From contig CAWKOR010000001.1 of NCBI GenBank assembly GCA_963851325.1, positions 2,542,001 to 2,606,000 of the forward strand: a DNA stretch of 64,000 bases, given 5' to 3'. Shown piece by piece: positions 1 to 8,482 of this stretch (its first letter is position 1; every line of letters begins with the position of its first letter). The stretch is from DATGKG01 sp963851325 (lineage in GTDB: Bacteria > Desulfobacterota > Binatia > Binatales > Binataceae). The notes beneath the pieces were generated by a model. It had not been told where the DNA came from. It saw only the letters and a list, made by a program, of their open reading frames with translations, and made no database searches. The position numbers and the translations under genes were made by a program.

Positions 1-10
1 GAAGTCTCAA

Positions 11-907
11 ATGATATTTGCCAGGCGTGCTCGCTCGAGGGACCTGATTGCGTTCTCGAACTCGAATCGGACCTGCTACGGCATGCTTATCCTTCTCGCC
101 GCGACGATTGCGATTCCTGGCTCGGTGATGGCGGATAGCACGTCTCCAGCAATCAACCCGTCGCCTCTGCAAATCCAGCGACCCTCTCTCGGTGGTCCGG
201 TTGTCGCAGGTTTTATCCCGGCTCCGCTGGTAGAGATGACCACGAGCCTGACTCTCGGAGCTGCGCAATCATCCGAAGCCCAAGGACAAGCTGGCGCCAC
301 CGCAGGATTGCCGGGATCCGCGAACTCCGCTGGATGTGTGGAAAATTCGGACCGTTTGGGCTTCGGCGGACAACCCAAGGTTGGCCAACTCCTGATCGCC
401 GACGTGATGACCTATGGCGGCAACCTTCCCGTCATCGAGGCCCCCGCCGGATGGCAACTGATTCGCGAGGACAGCACTTCGACGACCCGGCAATCGCTCT
501 ATTGGCATGTCGCAGAAGCGGATGAACAGCCCGCCGAGTGGAAATTCAGCCAGAAGGTTGACGCCCAGGGCATGCTGGTGATGCTGGATGATGCATCGGT
601 AAGCGACCCCATCGATGCAAGTAGTGGTGCCGGCGGCGATCACGACCTCAAGGCGCCTAGGCTCACAACCAACGATGACGGCGACTTCATCTTGGTGTTG
701 TTTGCCACCGACTTCGGCGGGATCGCGCCGGGGCCCAGCAGCATTCCCGACAACATGTCGATGGTCATAAACCAGGACTGGGACACCCACTCCTACTGGG
801 CGGTCGGAGCCTATCAGGCCAAACGGGGCGATATCGAAGAAGCAGAATGCGACACCCCTCAGCTCTATGCCGCGGCGGCTGCGCAGCTCGCTATAAGACG
901 GCGCTAG
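11..907 (+). CDS. Secreted hypothetical protein with C-terminal domain shared with the 5.4-8.4 kb protein
   Basis: 298 aa. A hydrophobic stretch at about residues 24-40, ending in a small-residue site (VMA), looks like a signal peptide after a basic N-terminus, so export is inferred. The mature part starts Pro/Ser-rich. From about residue 120 it carries the pattern GQLLIADV, PAGWQLIRED, SLYWHVA and SDPIDASSG. This matches GDVLLTQIV, PVGWTVIRHD, TWLYYRVAG and TPIDQSSG in the large protein ending at 8365, so both share one globular domain of about 190 residues. Function is unknown; an extracellular beta-sandwich role is a guess. It stands alone, with a convergent crotonase gene downstream. The upstream region lies outside the window, so promoter and start cannot be judged. 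Confidence 0.7.
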   Translation: MIFARRARSRDLIAFSNSNRTCYGMLILLAATIAIPGSVMADSTSPAINPSPLQIQRPSLGGPVVAGFIPAPLVEMTTSLTLGAAQSSEAQGQAGATAGLPGSANSAGCVENSDRLGFGGQPKVGQLLIADVMTYGGNLPVIEAPAGWQLIREDSTSTTRQSLYWHVAEADEQPAEWKFSQKVDAQGMLVMLDDASVSDPIDASSGAGGDHDLKAPRLTTNDDGDFILVLFATDFGGIAPGPSSIPDNMSMVINQDWDTHSYWAVGAYQAKRGDIEEAECDTPQLYAAAAAQLAIRRR

Positions 908-931
908 TACGAGAAGGAACCGACCGAAGAG

Positions 932-1834
932 CTAACTATACTTGCGTTCCTGCCACCATGGGAAAAATGATGGCATATCGGTCGAGACCTTGTTCGGGTA
1001 CTTCGCCGGGCGCTTTTCCAGAAACGAGGTAACGCCCTCCTTCGCATCCCCCGAGGCGCCGCGCGAGCGAATCGCGCGGCTGTCAATCTTGTGCGCCTCC
1101 ATCGGATCGTCGGCGCCCAGCATGCGCCATAGCATCTGACGCGTCATCGCAACTGAAACCTGCGCGGTGTTGTCGGCGATCTCCCGTGCGAGCGCACGCG
1201 CGGCCGGTATCAGTTCATCCGGCTTGTAGACTTTTTTGACAAGCCGTCCTTCAGCCGCTTCCTGCGCTGAAAAGACCCGGCCGGTCAACGTCCATTCGAG
1301 CGCCTGTGAGATGCCGACCGCGCGGGTCAGGAACCAACTCGAGGCCGCCTCGGGCACCAGGCCGCGACGCGCGAACACGAAGCCGAAGCGCGCGTTCTCC
1401 GACGCGAGTCGCACATCCATCGCTAGTTGCATGGTGACGCCGACGCCAACGGCGGGTCCGTTGACGGCGGCAATCACCGGTTTCAGCGATTTGAAGATGC
1501 GCAGCGTCAGCAGCCCGCCTCCGTCGCGAATAGATTCGTCGCTCCAGTCGATGTCGGCCTCGTTCTTCGAAGCTGCGCGGCTCGACGCAGCGCCGGGCTG
1601 CGCAGTGCGATCGAAGGTGGCGCCACCGGCAGACAAATCAGCGCCTGCACAGAACCCGCGTCCCGATCCGGTCACGATGATCGCCCGAATGTTGTCATCG
1701 GCGTCAGCCTTGTCGAAGGCGTCGATCATCTCGAGCATCATCTCGCGGGTGAACGCGTTGAGCTTCTCCGGACGATTGAGAGTGATCGTCAGGATGTTGT
1801 CTGCGACATCGTACACGATCGTCTGATATGCCAT
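932..1834 (-). CDS. Crotonase-fold enoyl-CoA hydratase/isomerase family protein
   Basis: 300 aa, slightly longer than the usual 260. The crotonase signature is clear: LNRPEKLNAF near the N-terminus, then GRGFCAGADL for the acyl-CoA oxyanion hole. The two glutamates of classical enoyl-CoA hydratase are not at their usual places (TMQLAMD and FGFVFARRG). A glutamate is present in GLVPEAASS, where delta3-delta2 enoyl-CoA isomerases carry their catalytic acid. An isomerase-type reaction is therefore more likely than hydration (inference). GGAGAAGAA precedes the ATG. It lies 79 bp downstream of an acyl-CoA dehydrogenase gene on the same strand, consistent with a fatty-acid or related CoA-ester oxidation unit. 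Confidence 0.88.
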   Translation of the reverse strand: MAYQTIVYDVADNILTITLNRPEKLNAFTREMMLEMIDAFDKADADDNIRAIIVTGSGRGFCAGADLSAGGATFDRTAQPGAASSRAASKNEADIDWSDESIRDGGGLLTLRIFKSLKPVIAAVNGPAVGVGVTMQLAMDVRLASENARFGFVFARRGLVPEAASSWFLTRAVGISQALEWTLTGRVFSAQEAAEGRLVKKVYKPDELIPAARALAREIADNTAQVSVAMTRQMLWRMLGADDPMEAHKIDSRAIRSRGASGDAKEGVTSFLEKRPAKYPNKVSTDMPSFFPWWQERKYS

Positions 1835-1868
1835 TTCTTCTCCGACCTCACCCGGCGCAGGAGCGCCA

Positions 1869-1889
1869 CCCTCTCCCTGCTGGAGAGGG
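1869..1889. repeat. REP-like hairpin between two acyl-CoA genes
   Basis: CCCTCTCC and GGAGAGGG form a perfect 8-bp stem around a 5-nt loop in the gap between the acyl-CoA dehydrogenase stop and the crotonase start. Such palindromes are frequent interspersed elements in bacterial genomes. It could stabilise or attenuate the two-gene transcript. There is no U-tract on the transcribed (minus) strand directly after the stem, so a strong terminator is unlikely. Confidence 0.5.
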
Positions 1890-1913
1890 AAAAAGGAATT
1901 GAGGAAATCTCCT

Positions 1914-3215
1914 TTAGGCGTGCGCTCTCACTTCATGCTCGATTTTGTCCGCGTACTTCTTAAGCGCCGCTTCGCGCAGCTTCGGAATGTGCTGGGTCGG
2001 GAACAAGCCGTCGGTCGCTTTGTATTCGCGCAACACCTGGCGCGCGACGGTAATCTTGTGCACCTCGGTCGGCCCGTCCGCGAGTCCCATGTGGAAGCTC
2101 TGGATGACCTGCTCGACAAATGGCATCTCGGTGGTCGCGCCAAGTGAGCCATGCAGGAAGAGCGCGCGTGAGGCTACGTCGTGGAAGACCTTGGGCATGA
2201 TGGCCTTCACTGCCGCGATGTCCTTGCGGACTTTCATGTAGTCCTTGTACCGATCGATCTTCCATGCGGTGCGCAGCACCAGCAGGCGGAACTGCTCGAT
2301 CTCCATCCACGAGTCGGCGATCTTCTCCTGCACCATCTGCTTGTCCGCCAGCCGCGAGCCCTGGGTGAAACGTGACAGTGCCCGCTCACACATCATGTCG
2401 AAGGCGCGGCGAACCTGACCGATGGTGCGCATCGCATGATGGATGCGGCCGCCACCGAGACGCGTCTGTGCAACCGCGAAGGCGCCGCCGCGGGGGCCCA
2501 GCATGTGATCTTTCGGCACCACGACATCGGAGTACTGCACATATCCGTGGCTGCCTTCGCCTTCGTGCATACCGACCGCGAGGTTCTTGAGAATTTTCAC
2601 GCCCGGCGTCTCGATCGGCACGATGAACATCGACATGCGTTTGTAATCGGAGGCGTCGGGATCGGTAACCGCCATCACGATGAGAAACGACGCGAGATGA
2701 GCATTGGATGAAAACCACTTCTGCCCGTTGATGACCCAATTGTCGCCCTTCAGTTCGGCCTTGGTGGTGAAGACCTTGGGATCGGCGCCGCCTTGCGGTT
2801 CGGTCATCGAAAATGCCGACACAATTTCGTTGTCGAGCAGCGGTTGCAGGTAGCGTTTCTTCTGTTCCGGCGTGCCGTAATGCGCGAGGATTTCGCCATT
2901 GCCGGAATCCGGCGCCTGGCAGCCGAAAACGATCGGCGCATAGGTCACGCCGCCGAGGATCTCATTCATCAGCCCGAGCTTGACTTGGCCGTAGCCCTGG
3001 CCGCCCAGCTCGGGTCCGAGATGGCAGGCCCACAGTTTGCGCTTCTTGACCTCGGCCTGCAGCGGACGGACCAGCTTGTTGCGGGTCGGGTTGCGGACGT
3101 CATAAGGATGGCAGTTGAGCACGTACTGCAGCGGCTCAACTTCCTCGCGGACGAATTTATCGATCCAGTCGAGTTCCTTTTGGAACTCCGGTTCAGTTTC
3201 AAAATCCCAGCTCAC
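1914..3215 (-). CDS. Acyl-CoA dehydrogenase family protein
   Basis: 433 aa from a GTG start chosen because GGAGG sits 6 nt upstream; an in-frame extension to 3302 has no such site and is not conserved-looking. It is an FAD-dependent dehydrogenase introducing the alpha-beta double bond into an acyl-CoA. Family signatures include AFSMTEPQGGADP (FAD/substrate loop), WVINGQKWFSSNA in the middle beta domain, and the C-terminal helical domain with LFLHGSLGATTEMPF. It resembles the longer bacterial ACAD10/11-like class. It is followed on the same strand by the crotonase gene, giving a two-gene beta-oxidation-like operon. The true acyl substrate cannot be read from the sequence. Confidence 0.9.
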   Translation of the reverse strand: MSWDFETEPEFQKELDWIDKFVREEVEPLQYVLNCHPYDVRNPTRNKLVRPLQAEVKKRKLWACHLGPELGGQGYGQVKLGLMNEILGGVTYAPIVFGCQAPDSGNGEILAHYGTPEQKKRYLQPLLDNEIVSAFSMTEPQGGADPKVFTTKAELKGDNWVINGQKWFSSNAHLASFLIVMAVTDPDASDYKRMSMFIVPIETPGVKILKNLAVGMHEGEGSHGYVQYSDVVVPKDHMLGPRGGAFAVAQTRLGGGRIHHAMRTIGQVRRAFDMMCERALSRFTQGSRLADKQMVQEKIADSWMEIEQFRLLVLRTAWKIDRYKDYMKVRKDIAAVKAIMPKVFHDVASRALFLHGSLGATTEMPFVEQVIQSFHMGLADGPTEVHKITVARQVLREYKATDGLFPTQHIPKLREAALKKYADKIEHEVRAHA

Positions 3216-3344
3216 GATTGATCCTCCATTGAAAAGCGATTTGTTCCCTCGGCGCGCTTGGGCGCGATGGCCGCGTAGGGGCGACCACGGATTGTCCCTC
3301 AAATCGCGCCGGTTTTACCAGCGCTCGATTGCCCCCACTCGTTT

Positions 3345-3563
3345 TTCTGGTAGGGGCGGTTCGCGAACCGCCCGCCAACGATATCGGTGATGGCGACCAT
3401 GCCATGCAAGTGATTCGGCATGACAATCGAAGTGTCCGAAGCGCAAGAGAGCGAGTCCGCGAAGCAGCCGGCGGCAAATCCTGGAATCCATTCAGTGACT
3501 CTCGCTGAGATCTCGGGCTATCGATAAATCGCTGCGGGCGGTTCGCGAACCGACCCCTACCCG
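3345..3563 (-). repeat. Copy A of a 219-bp repeat: decayed REP-associated transposase piece flanked by palindromes
   Basis: Bounded by GGGCGGTTCGCGAACCGCCC at 3354-3373, a perfect 20-bp palindrome, and by the same palindrome with one extra A at 3536-3556. The interior is nearly identical to 3685-3903. On the minus strand both copies carry codons matching the MPNHLHGI-type HUH motif region of REP-associated tyrosine transposases (Y1_Tnp/RAYT); in this copy the frame is broken around that motif. No intact transposase frame remains. It is read as a dead transposase fragment with REP elements. Confidence 0.6.
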
Positions 3564-3684
3564 GAAGCAATCCGCTCGCGTCCGTTAATTTGAAGAAAAT
3601 GCGCGGCGGTTCATTCGCCAGGGTGTACGGCGTTCGAGGCGTCGAGGAACGCCTGCAGGCCGCCGCACAAGGCTTCTAGCGGTT

Positions 3685-3903
3685 TTCTGGTAGGGGCGGT
3701 TCGCGAACCGCCCGCAACGATATCGGTGATGGCAACAATGCCATGCAAGTGATTCGGCATCGACAATCGAGAGTGTCTGAATCTGAAAGAGAAGCGAGTC
3801 TGCGAAGCAGCCGGCGGCAAATGCTGGAATCCATTCAGTGACTCTCGCTGAGATCTCGGGTTGTCAATAAATCGCTGCGGGCGGTTCGCGAACCGCCCCT
3901 ACC
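3685..3903 (-). pseudogene. Copy B of the repeat, with a RAYT transposase remnant
   Basis: Second copy of the 219-bp repeat, 340 bp downstream of copy A. Perfect 20-bp palindromes lie at 3694-3713 and 3879-3898. The minus-strand frame 3611-3820 reads SMPNHLHGIVAITDIVAGG, matching the segment around the HUH histidines of IS200-like REP transposases. The flanking palindrome is itself translated as GGSRTAPTRK, as happens where REP sequence has inserted into or duplicated around a RAYT gene. The remaining transposase, including its catalytic tyrosine region, is not visible. Nothing else is recognisable in the roughly 320 bp from here to the next gene. Confidence 0.6.
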
Positions 3904-4226
3904 CGGAATCGAAGCTGTTGATCGAAGGGGGCGAGACTTCCGTCGATCCGACCACGAAATTGGTTCCGCAGAGAACAAGACCACCGGTCGTTTGCGCTTG
4001 CAAAAAATAAGTCAGTCTGTTAGCAGCACAGTATAGCCAAGCGGTTTGGGTGGATGTGCCGCTTGCACCTGGGGTTTCCACACGCTTCGACCATCCCGTA
4101 GTTCGTCAGTCGCAAACACATATCTGGCGACCAAATCTGCACGCCTGAGGGCAATTCCACGCGGACAGAGGAGTCCCGCGAAGTTGCGTCTCGGCGTTTG
4201 CACGCCAGCGCGCCGAGGAGAGAGCC

Positions 4227-5371
4227 GTGGGGAATTTCTGGCACAATCGGATGGCTTGGCTACGTTCGCACACCAGTCGCGTCAAGTCCGAGGCGGTCGC
4301 ATGGCTGATGAGCGCATCGAGGGCAGTGGTGCGTCCTGCGTACCTCGTCACGATGATCGCGGTCCTGGTGCCGGTTTTCCTCCTTTTAGTTCATTCTACT
4401 TCTAAAGCGACGGCAACCGATCGGTTCGTCGCGACCACCGGGAGCTGATACCGGCATGATTGCTGCGATGATGGGCTCGCCATGCTTGACTATCAATCAT
4501 GCGATCAGCCAATCCGAATCGCCGGCGACAATCATCAACGTGGCGGCCGGCACGTACAATGAATCCGTTGTGATTGGCCAGAACGCCGGCAGCACGCGTC
4601 TTGACGGTCTCACCTTGCAGGGCGTTCAGCACGGACGTCGATGCGCGGACGCGTTCGGCGACGGAGTCAATTATATAATGCCGCCTGCGAAGACCGGTCC
4701 AGATTGCGGCGGACAATGTTACCTTGGACGGGTTCACGGTCCAGGGATCGACGATGGTCGATCCTTGCCTGATAGTCGGAATTTGGATGAATCCCGGGCG
4801 TCGCGGGGACCAATGGTGGCGCGCAGATCATCAACAACATCGTCCAGAACAACATCGTCTGGTATCGAACTGGACAATGATGGCACTTACCCGACCTGGT
4901 CCAGTACAACCTATCCAAAACAACAATAACCCGGCACCGGCGAGCGGTAACGGCATCGAAGCGATCAATGTCGGCCGGTCGTTTCGAGAGCCACCATCGA
5001 TAGCAACAAGTTCAGCGGCAGACAACAATGGGCATCGCATCAGCAATAGTGATTGGTCACTTCGAGCGGTGTTGCTGTCAGCAACAACGTCCTGTCGGCG
5101 GCGCGGCTGAAGGATCATCGCTTTTCTGAACGTTGCACCAGCTCGATTACCGGTAACACAAGCACCGGCTCGACCAACCCACAGGAATCATCGATTTGTT
5201 CGGCGATGATTCCAACATCACCATCACCGGAAACAATGTCTTGAAGAACGGCCAGCGATCGGCATTCAGGTGGAAAGATCCTTATGGCGTGATGTACAGC
5301 GTTAGCCCTAACTCCGGCATTACCGCGCACAGCGAATTGCATCTCCGGGAATAGCGTGGCCGGTCTCGCGG
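4227..5371 (+). pseudogene. Frameshifted 5' part of the secreted beta-helix protein
   Basis: A GTG at 4227 preceded by GAGGAGAG starts a frame with a signal-anchor segment (residues about 38-62) and then DRFVATTG, the usual opening of right-handed beta-helix proteins. The expected continuation jumps frame repeatedly. PCLTINHAISQSES and NVAAGTYNESVV are in frame 1. ADNVTLDGFTVQGSTMV is in frame 2. GGAQIINNIVQNN is in frame 3. Then GIELDNDG and QNNNNPAPASGNGIEAI follow in two further shifts. At least six one-base indels in about 900 bp separate these pieces, while the next 3 kb are open. It is either a decaying gene or an error-rich assembly stretch. Confidence 0.7.
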
Positions 5372-8365
5372 TTGAAGCTGATGCGTATGCCGGTGGCAGC
5401 CGGCAGTCTGGACGCAGAAAACAACTGGTGGGGTAGCGGCAGCGGTCCAACCAACGCTTTCTTCCCCACCGGCACCGGTGACGCGGTTATCGATCCGGAT
5501 CAGGTGGTTGACTTCAGCCCGTCCCAGACCTCCAACCCCTGCGTTACGCCGACCGTTGTCAACACGACCAGCGACACCAGCACCTCAGGCGATACGTACT
5601 GCAGCCTGCGCGAGGCGATTAGCAACGCGAACGCCGGCAGCGACACCACCGGCGGAGACTGCCTGGTTAGCGACGACATTACTTTCAGCGTCAGCGGCAC
5701 CATAACTCTGGGCAGCACACTTCCCGCCATCGCGAGCAACGTCACTATCGATGGATTCGGGCAGGACATCACCGTCGACGGCGCGAGCCTGTACCAGGTG
5801 ATGGTCGTGAATGCTGGAAAAGCCTTGCACCTGATGACTCTGGGGATCGCTCACGGGTCCATGGTCGGCAGCGGCGGAGGAATCAGCAATAGCGGCACCT
5901 TGTCAGTGGCCAACTGCAAGCTTTCCAACAATACTGCCACGGCGCAGGGCGGTGCGATCTTTAACAGCGGCAACCTGACCATCAACAACAGCACCTTTTC
6001 CGGAAACACCCAGTCAATCTCCGGCGTCGGGAATGATGGCGGCGCAGCAATCTATACTCAAGGCGGCACTACCGCCATCAATGGCAGCACCTTCTCGACC
6101 AATATGGCCGCGAGCAACGGCGGAGCGATTTACGAGAACAATAGCGTCTCGGCGGTCACAACCAGCTTGAGCATCATCAACTCGACGTTCTCCGGCAACA
6201 GCGCCACGTTCTCGGGTGGCGGCGTAGACACCAATGGTACCGGAACTACCGATATCAAGAATGTTACGCTGTCCGGTAACCTCGCGGGCGCCGGAAACGG
6301 TGGCGGACTTCGCAACTTCTCAACCGGTGTCATGACCGTCACCAATTCGATCATTGCCGGCAGCGGAACCGGCCTCGACTGCAAGGACACCATCACCGAC
6401 GGCGGCTCCAACATCGCCGATGACAACTCGTGCATCTTTGGCAGTCCGACGGGCGCGAATGGTCAGACTTTGGGCGACAGTGTCGATCCAATGCTCGACG
6501 TCCTGCAGGACAACGGCGGCCCCACCAAGACCATCGCGTTGCTGGCGGGCAGCCCGGGGATCGATGCGATTCTACCTGCAACCTGCCCCAGCACCGACCA
6601 GCGTGGCACCATTCGCCCCGATCCCCTGGATCCGGGCATCCCAGCCTGCGACGTAGGAGCATTCGAGACCGGCAACGTACTGGCGACGGCAACCCCAACC
6701 GCGACATCGACTCCGACGCCAACGTCAACCCCTACGGCGACACCGACCCCGACACCCACCGCGACACCAACTCCGACGCCGACTTCCACACCGACTCCGA
6801 CGCCGACGCCGACCCCAACCCCGCCACCACCCACGGCGACACCGACGCCGACACCTACTCCGACGTCCACCGCCACTCCGACAGCGACCGCAACTCCGGC
6901 AGCCATCATCTTCGTGGCGCAGGGTACGCTGTCAGACCTGGGCCAGCCGGTTTCCACCCTAACCATCAATCTGCCCGCGGGAGTTATTTCGGGCGACGTT
7001 CTGCTCACGCAGATCGTGATTGCCGATGGGCTCGGCACCAATGTTCCCACCGCACCGGTGGGCTGGACCGTGATCCGACACGATACGGTGAGTTCCGGCG
7101 GCAACAAGATGACCACCTGGCTCTATTACAGAGTCGCCGGTGGCAGCGAACCTCTTTCCTATAGCTGGCATTTCGCTTCGCAGTATGCGGCCGGGACCAT
7201 GGGCGCATGGCGCGGCGCGTCGGCCACGCCGATCGATCAGTCCTCGGGTACGACTGCGGGAGTTGGCAATCCGATTTCCGCCGCAGCGCCTTCATTGACG
7301 CCGGCTCACGACGCTGAATTGCAGGTGTACTTCTATGGTGCGCAAAGCTTCGTCGCGCCCACCATTACCGAAGGTGCGATAATGCAGCGCTCGAACATCA
7401 TGTCGGCGCGGGAAGGCTTCACGCTGGCTGACGGGGATCAGTCCGCGCCAGCGCAAGGGAATCCCTCGCCGACCTATCCGGCAATGGCGACCTCGAACTT
7501 CGTGGGCGGTATGCAGGTAATGACTGCGCAGGCGGTTCTGCTGATACCGAACAATACCCCGGCCACTGCGACGCCGACCGCCACCTTGACGGCGACCCCG
7601 ACGCCTCCGCCGGTCACACCGACGGCAACACCGGTACCAGTCACGCCGACCGCGACGCCTCTGCCGGTGACCCCGACCCCGACGGCAACCCCGGTACCAA
7701 CCCCGGCCATAACCTTCGTGGCCACTGGTCCGCTGGCGGATCTCGGGCAGCCAGTCTCAACATTGACCATCAGCCGGCCGGTAACTTCAGGGTTGGGCGA
7801 CGTGCTGATCGCGCAGATCGTCATTGCCGATGCGCTGGGCACTAATGTACCGGTGGCCCCTGCCGGCTGGACGGCGGTCCGGCATGATTCGGTAACCGTC
7901 TCCGGTAACAAGATGACTTCATGGCTCTACTACAAGGTCGCGGGCGGGAGCGAACCAGCCTCCTATAGCTGGAGCCTGAGCCCGCAATATGCTGCCGGTG
8001 ATATCGGCGCATGGCGTGGCGCCTCGGCAACTCCCATCGACCTGTCCTCAGGAGCTACCGCAGGGGGACCCAATCCGGTTTCCAGTGCGGCTCCATCGCT
8101 GACGCCGAATCACAACAACGAACTGCTGGTCTACTTTTACGGTGCGCAAAGCTTCCTCGCACCGACCATCACCGAGCCGGTGGCGGTAGCGCAACGCTCG
8201 AACATCAAGTCGACCAAGGAAGGCTTCACCCTCGCGTCGGGGGACCGGGCCGCACCCGGCCAGGGAACCCCGTCGGGGACCTTCACCGCGATGGCGAGCA
8301 CCAGCGTCACGGGCGGGATGCAGGTGATGACAGCCCAGTCGATTCTGCTGATCCCGGGGCCGTAG
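5372..8365 (+). CDS. Large secreted protein: CSLREAI/beta-helix plus Thr-Pro linkers and two copies of a shared domain
   Basis: 997 aa of open frame. The TTG at its left edge is not a convincing start, and the real N-terminus probably lies in the frameshifted region from 4227. Order: a CSLREAI motif near residue 76, typical of surface beta-helix proteins. Next come several parallel beta-helix turns rich in NSTFSGN-type repeats to about residue 430. A Thr-Pro linker (about 436-510) follows, then globular domain copy 1 (about 511-725), a second Thr-Pro linker (729-778) and copy 2 (about 779-997). Both copies contain GWT..RHD, WLYY[RK]VAGGSEP and GAWRGASATPID.SSG, and resemble the C-terminus of the protein at 11-907. 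An extracellular, perhaps adhesive or glycan-binding, role is inferred. No sorting motif is visible at the end. Confidence 0.75.
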   Translation: MKLMRMPVAAGSLDAENNWWGSGSGPTNAFFPTGTGDAVIDPDQVVDFSPSQTSNPCVTPTVVNTTSDTSTSGDTYCSLREAISNANAGSDTTGGDCLVSDDITFSVSGTITLGSTLPAIASNVTIDGFGQDITVDGASLYQVMVVNAGKALHLMTLGIAHGSMVGSGGGISNSGTLSVANCKLSNNTATAQGGAIFNSGNLTINNSTFSGNTQSISGVGNDGGAAIYTQGGTTAINGSTFSTNMAASNGGAIYENNSVSAVTTSLSIINSTFSGNSATFSGGGVDTNGTGTTDIKNVTLSGNLAGAGNGGGLRNFSTGVMTVTNSIIAGSGTGLDCKDTITDGGSNIADDNSCIFGSPTGANGQTLGDSVDPMLDVLQDNGGPTKTIALLAGSPGIDAILPATCPSTDQRGTIRPDPLDPGIPACDVGAFETGNVLATATPTATSTPTPTSTPTATPTPTPTATPTPTPTSTPTPTPTPTPTPPPPTATPTPTPTPTSTATPTATATPAAIIFVAQGTLSDLGQPVSTLTINLPAGVISGDVLLTQIVIADGLGTNVPTAPVGWTVIRHDTVSSGGNKMTTWLYYRVAGGSEPLSYSWHFASQYAAGTMGAWRGASATPIDQSSGTTAGVGNPISAAAPSLTPAHDAELQVYFYGAQSFVAPTITEGAIMQRSNIMSAREGFTLADGDQSAPAQGNPSPTYPAMATSNFVGGMQVMTAQAVLLIPNNTPATATPTATLTATPTPPPVTPTATPVPVTPTATPLPVTPTPTATPVPTPAITFVATGPLADLGQPVSTLTISRPVTSGLGDVLIAQIVIADALGTNVPVAPAGWTAVRHDSVTVSGNKMTSWLYYKVAGGSEPASYSWSLSPQYAAGDIGAWRGASATPIDLSSGATAGGPNPVSSAAPSLTPNHNNELLVYFYGAQSFLAPTITEPVAVAQRSNIKSTKEGFTLASGDRAAPGQGTPSGTFTAMASTSVTGGMQVMTAQSILLIPGP
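6685..6900 (+). repeat. Coding tandem repeat for a Thr-Pro linker
   Basis: About 216 bp of degenerate hexamer-like repeats (ACNCCG/ACNCCN units) encode alternating TP, TPT and STP. They form a flexible linker between the beta-helix and the first C-terminal domain. A shorter, related block at about 7557-7707 encodes the second linker. Such tracts can expand or contract by slippage. Confidence 0.8.
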
Positions 8366-8396
8366 GCATCAGCATCGACACCATCTAGTGTGGCGG

Positions 8397-8425
8397 GGAG
8401 CAGCGTGCGCGAGGCGCGCTGCTCC
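8397..8425. terminator. Bidirectional intrinsic terminator-like hairpin
   Basis: GGAGCAGCG at 8397-8405 pairs perfectly with CGCTGCTCC at 8417-8425, and the inner bases can extend the stem. It lies between the end of the large secreted protein (+) and the end of the Hsp70-like gene (-), which converge here. The plus-strand side is followed by a T-rich GCGTTTTGG stretch. A role in ending both transcripts is likely but not shown. Confidence 0.55.
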
Positions 8426-8482
8426 TTGCTGCGTTTTGGACTTGATGCTGACGCGATCTGCGAACGGCGTCGGCGCGTGGGT

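Noticed and set aside
6463..7116. Minus-strand frame with long Val-Gly repeats
   Set aside because: It is the antisense shadow of the Thr-Pro coding repeat.
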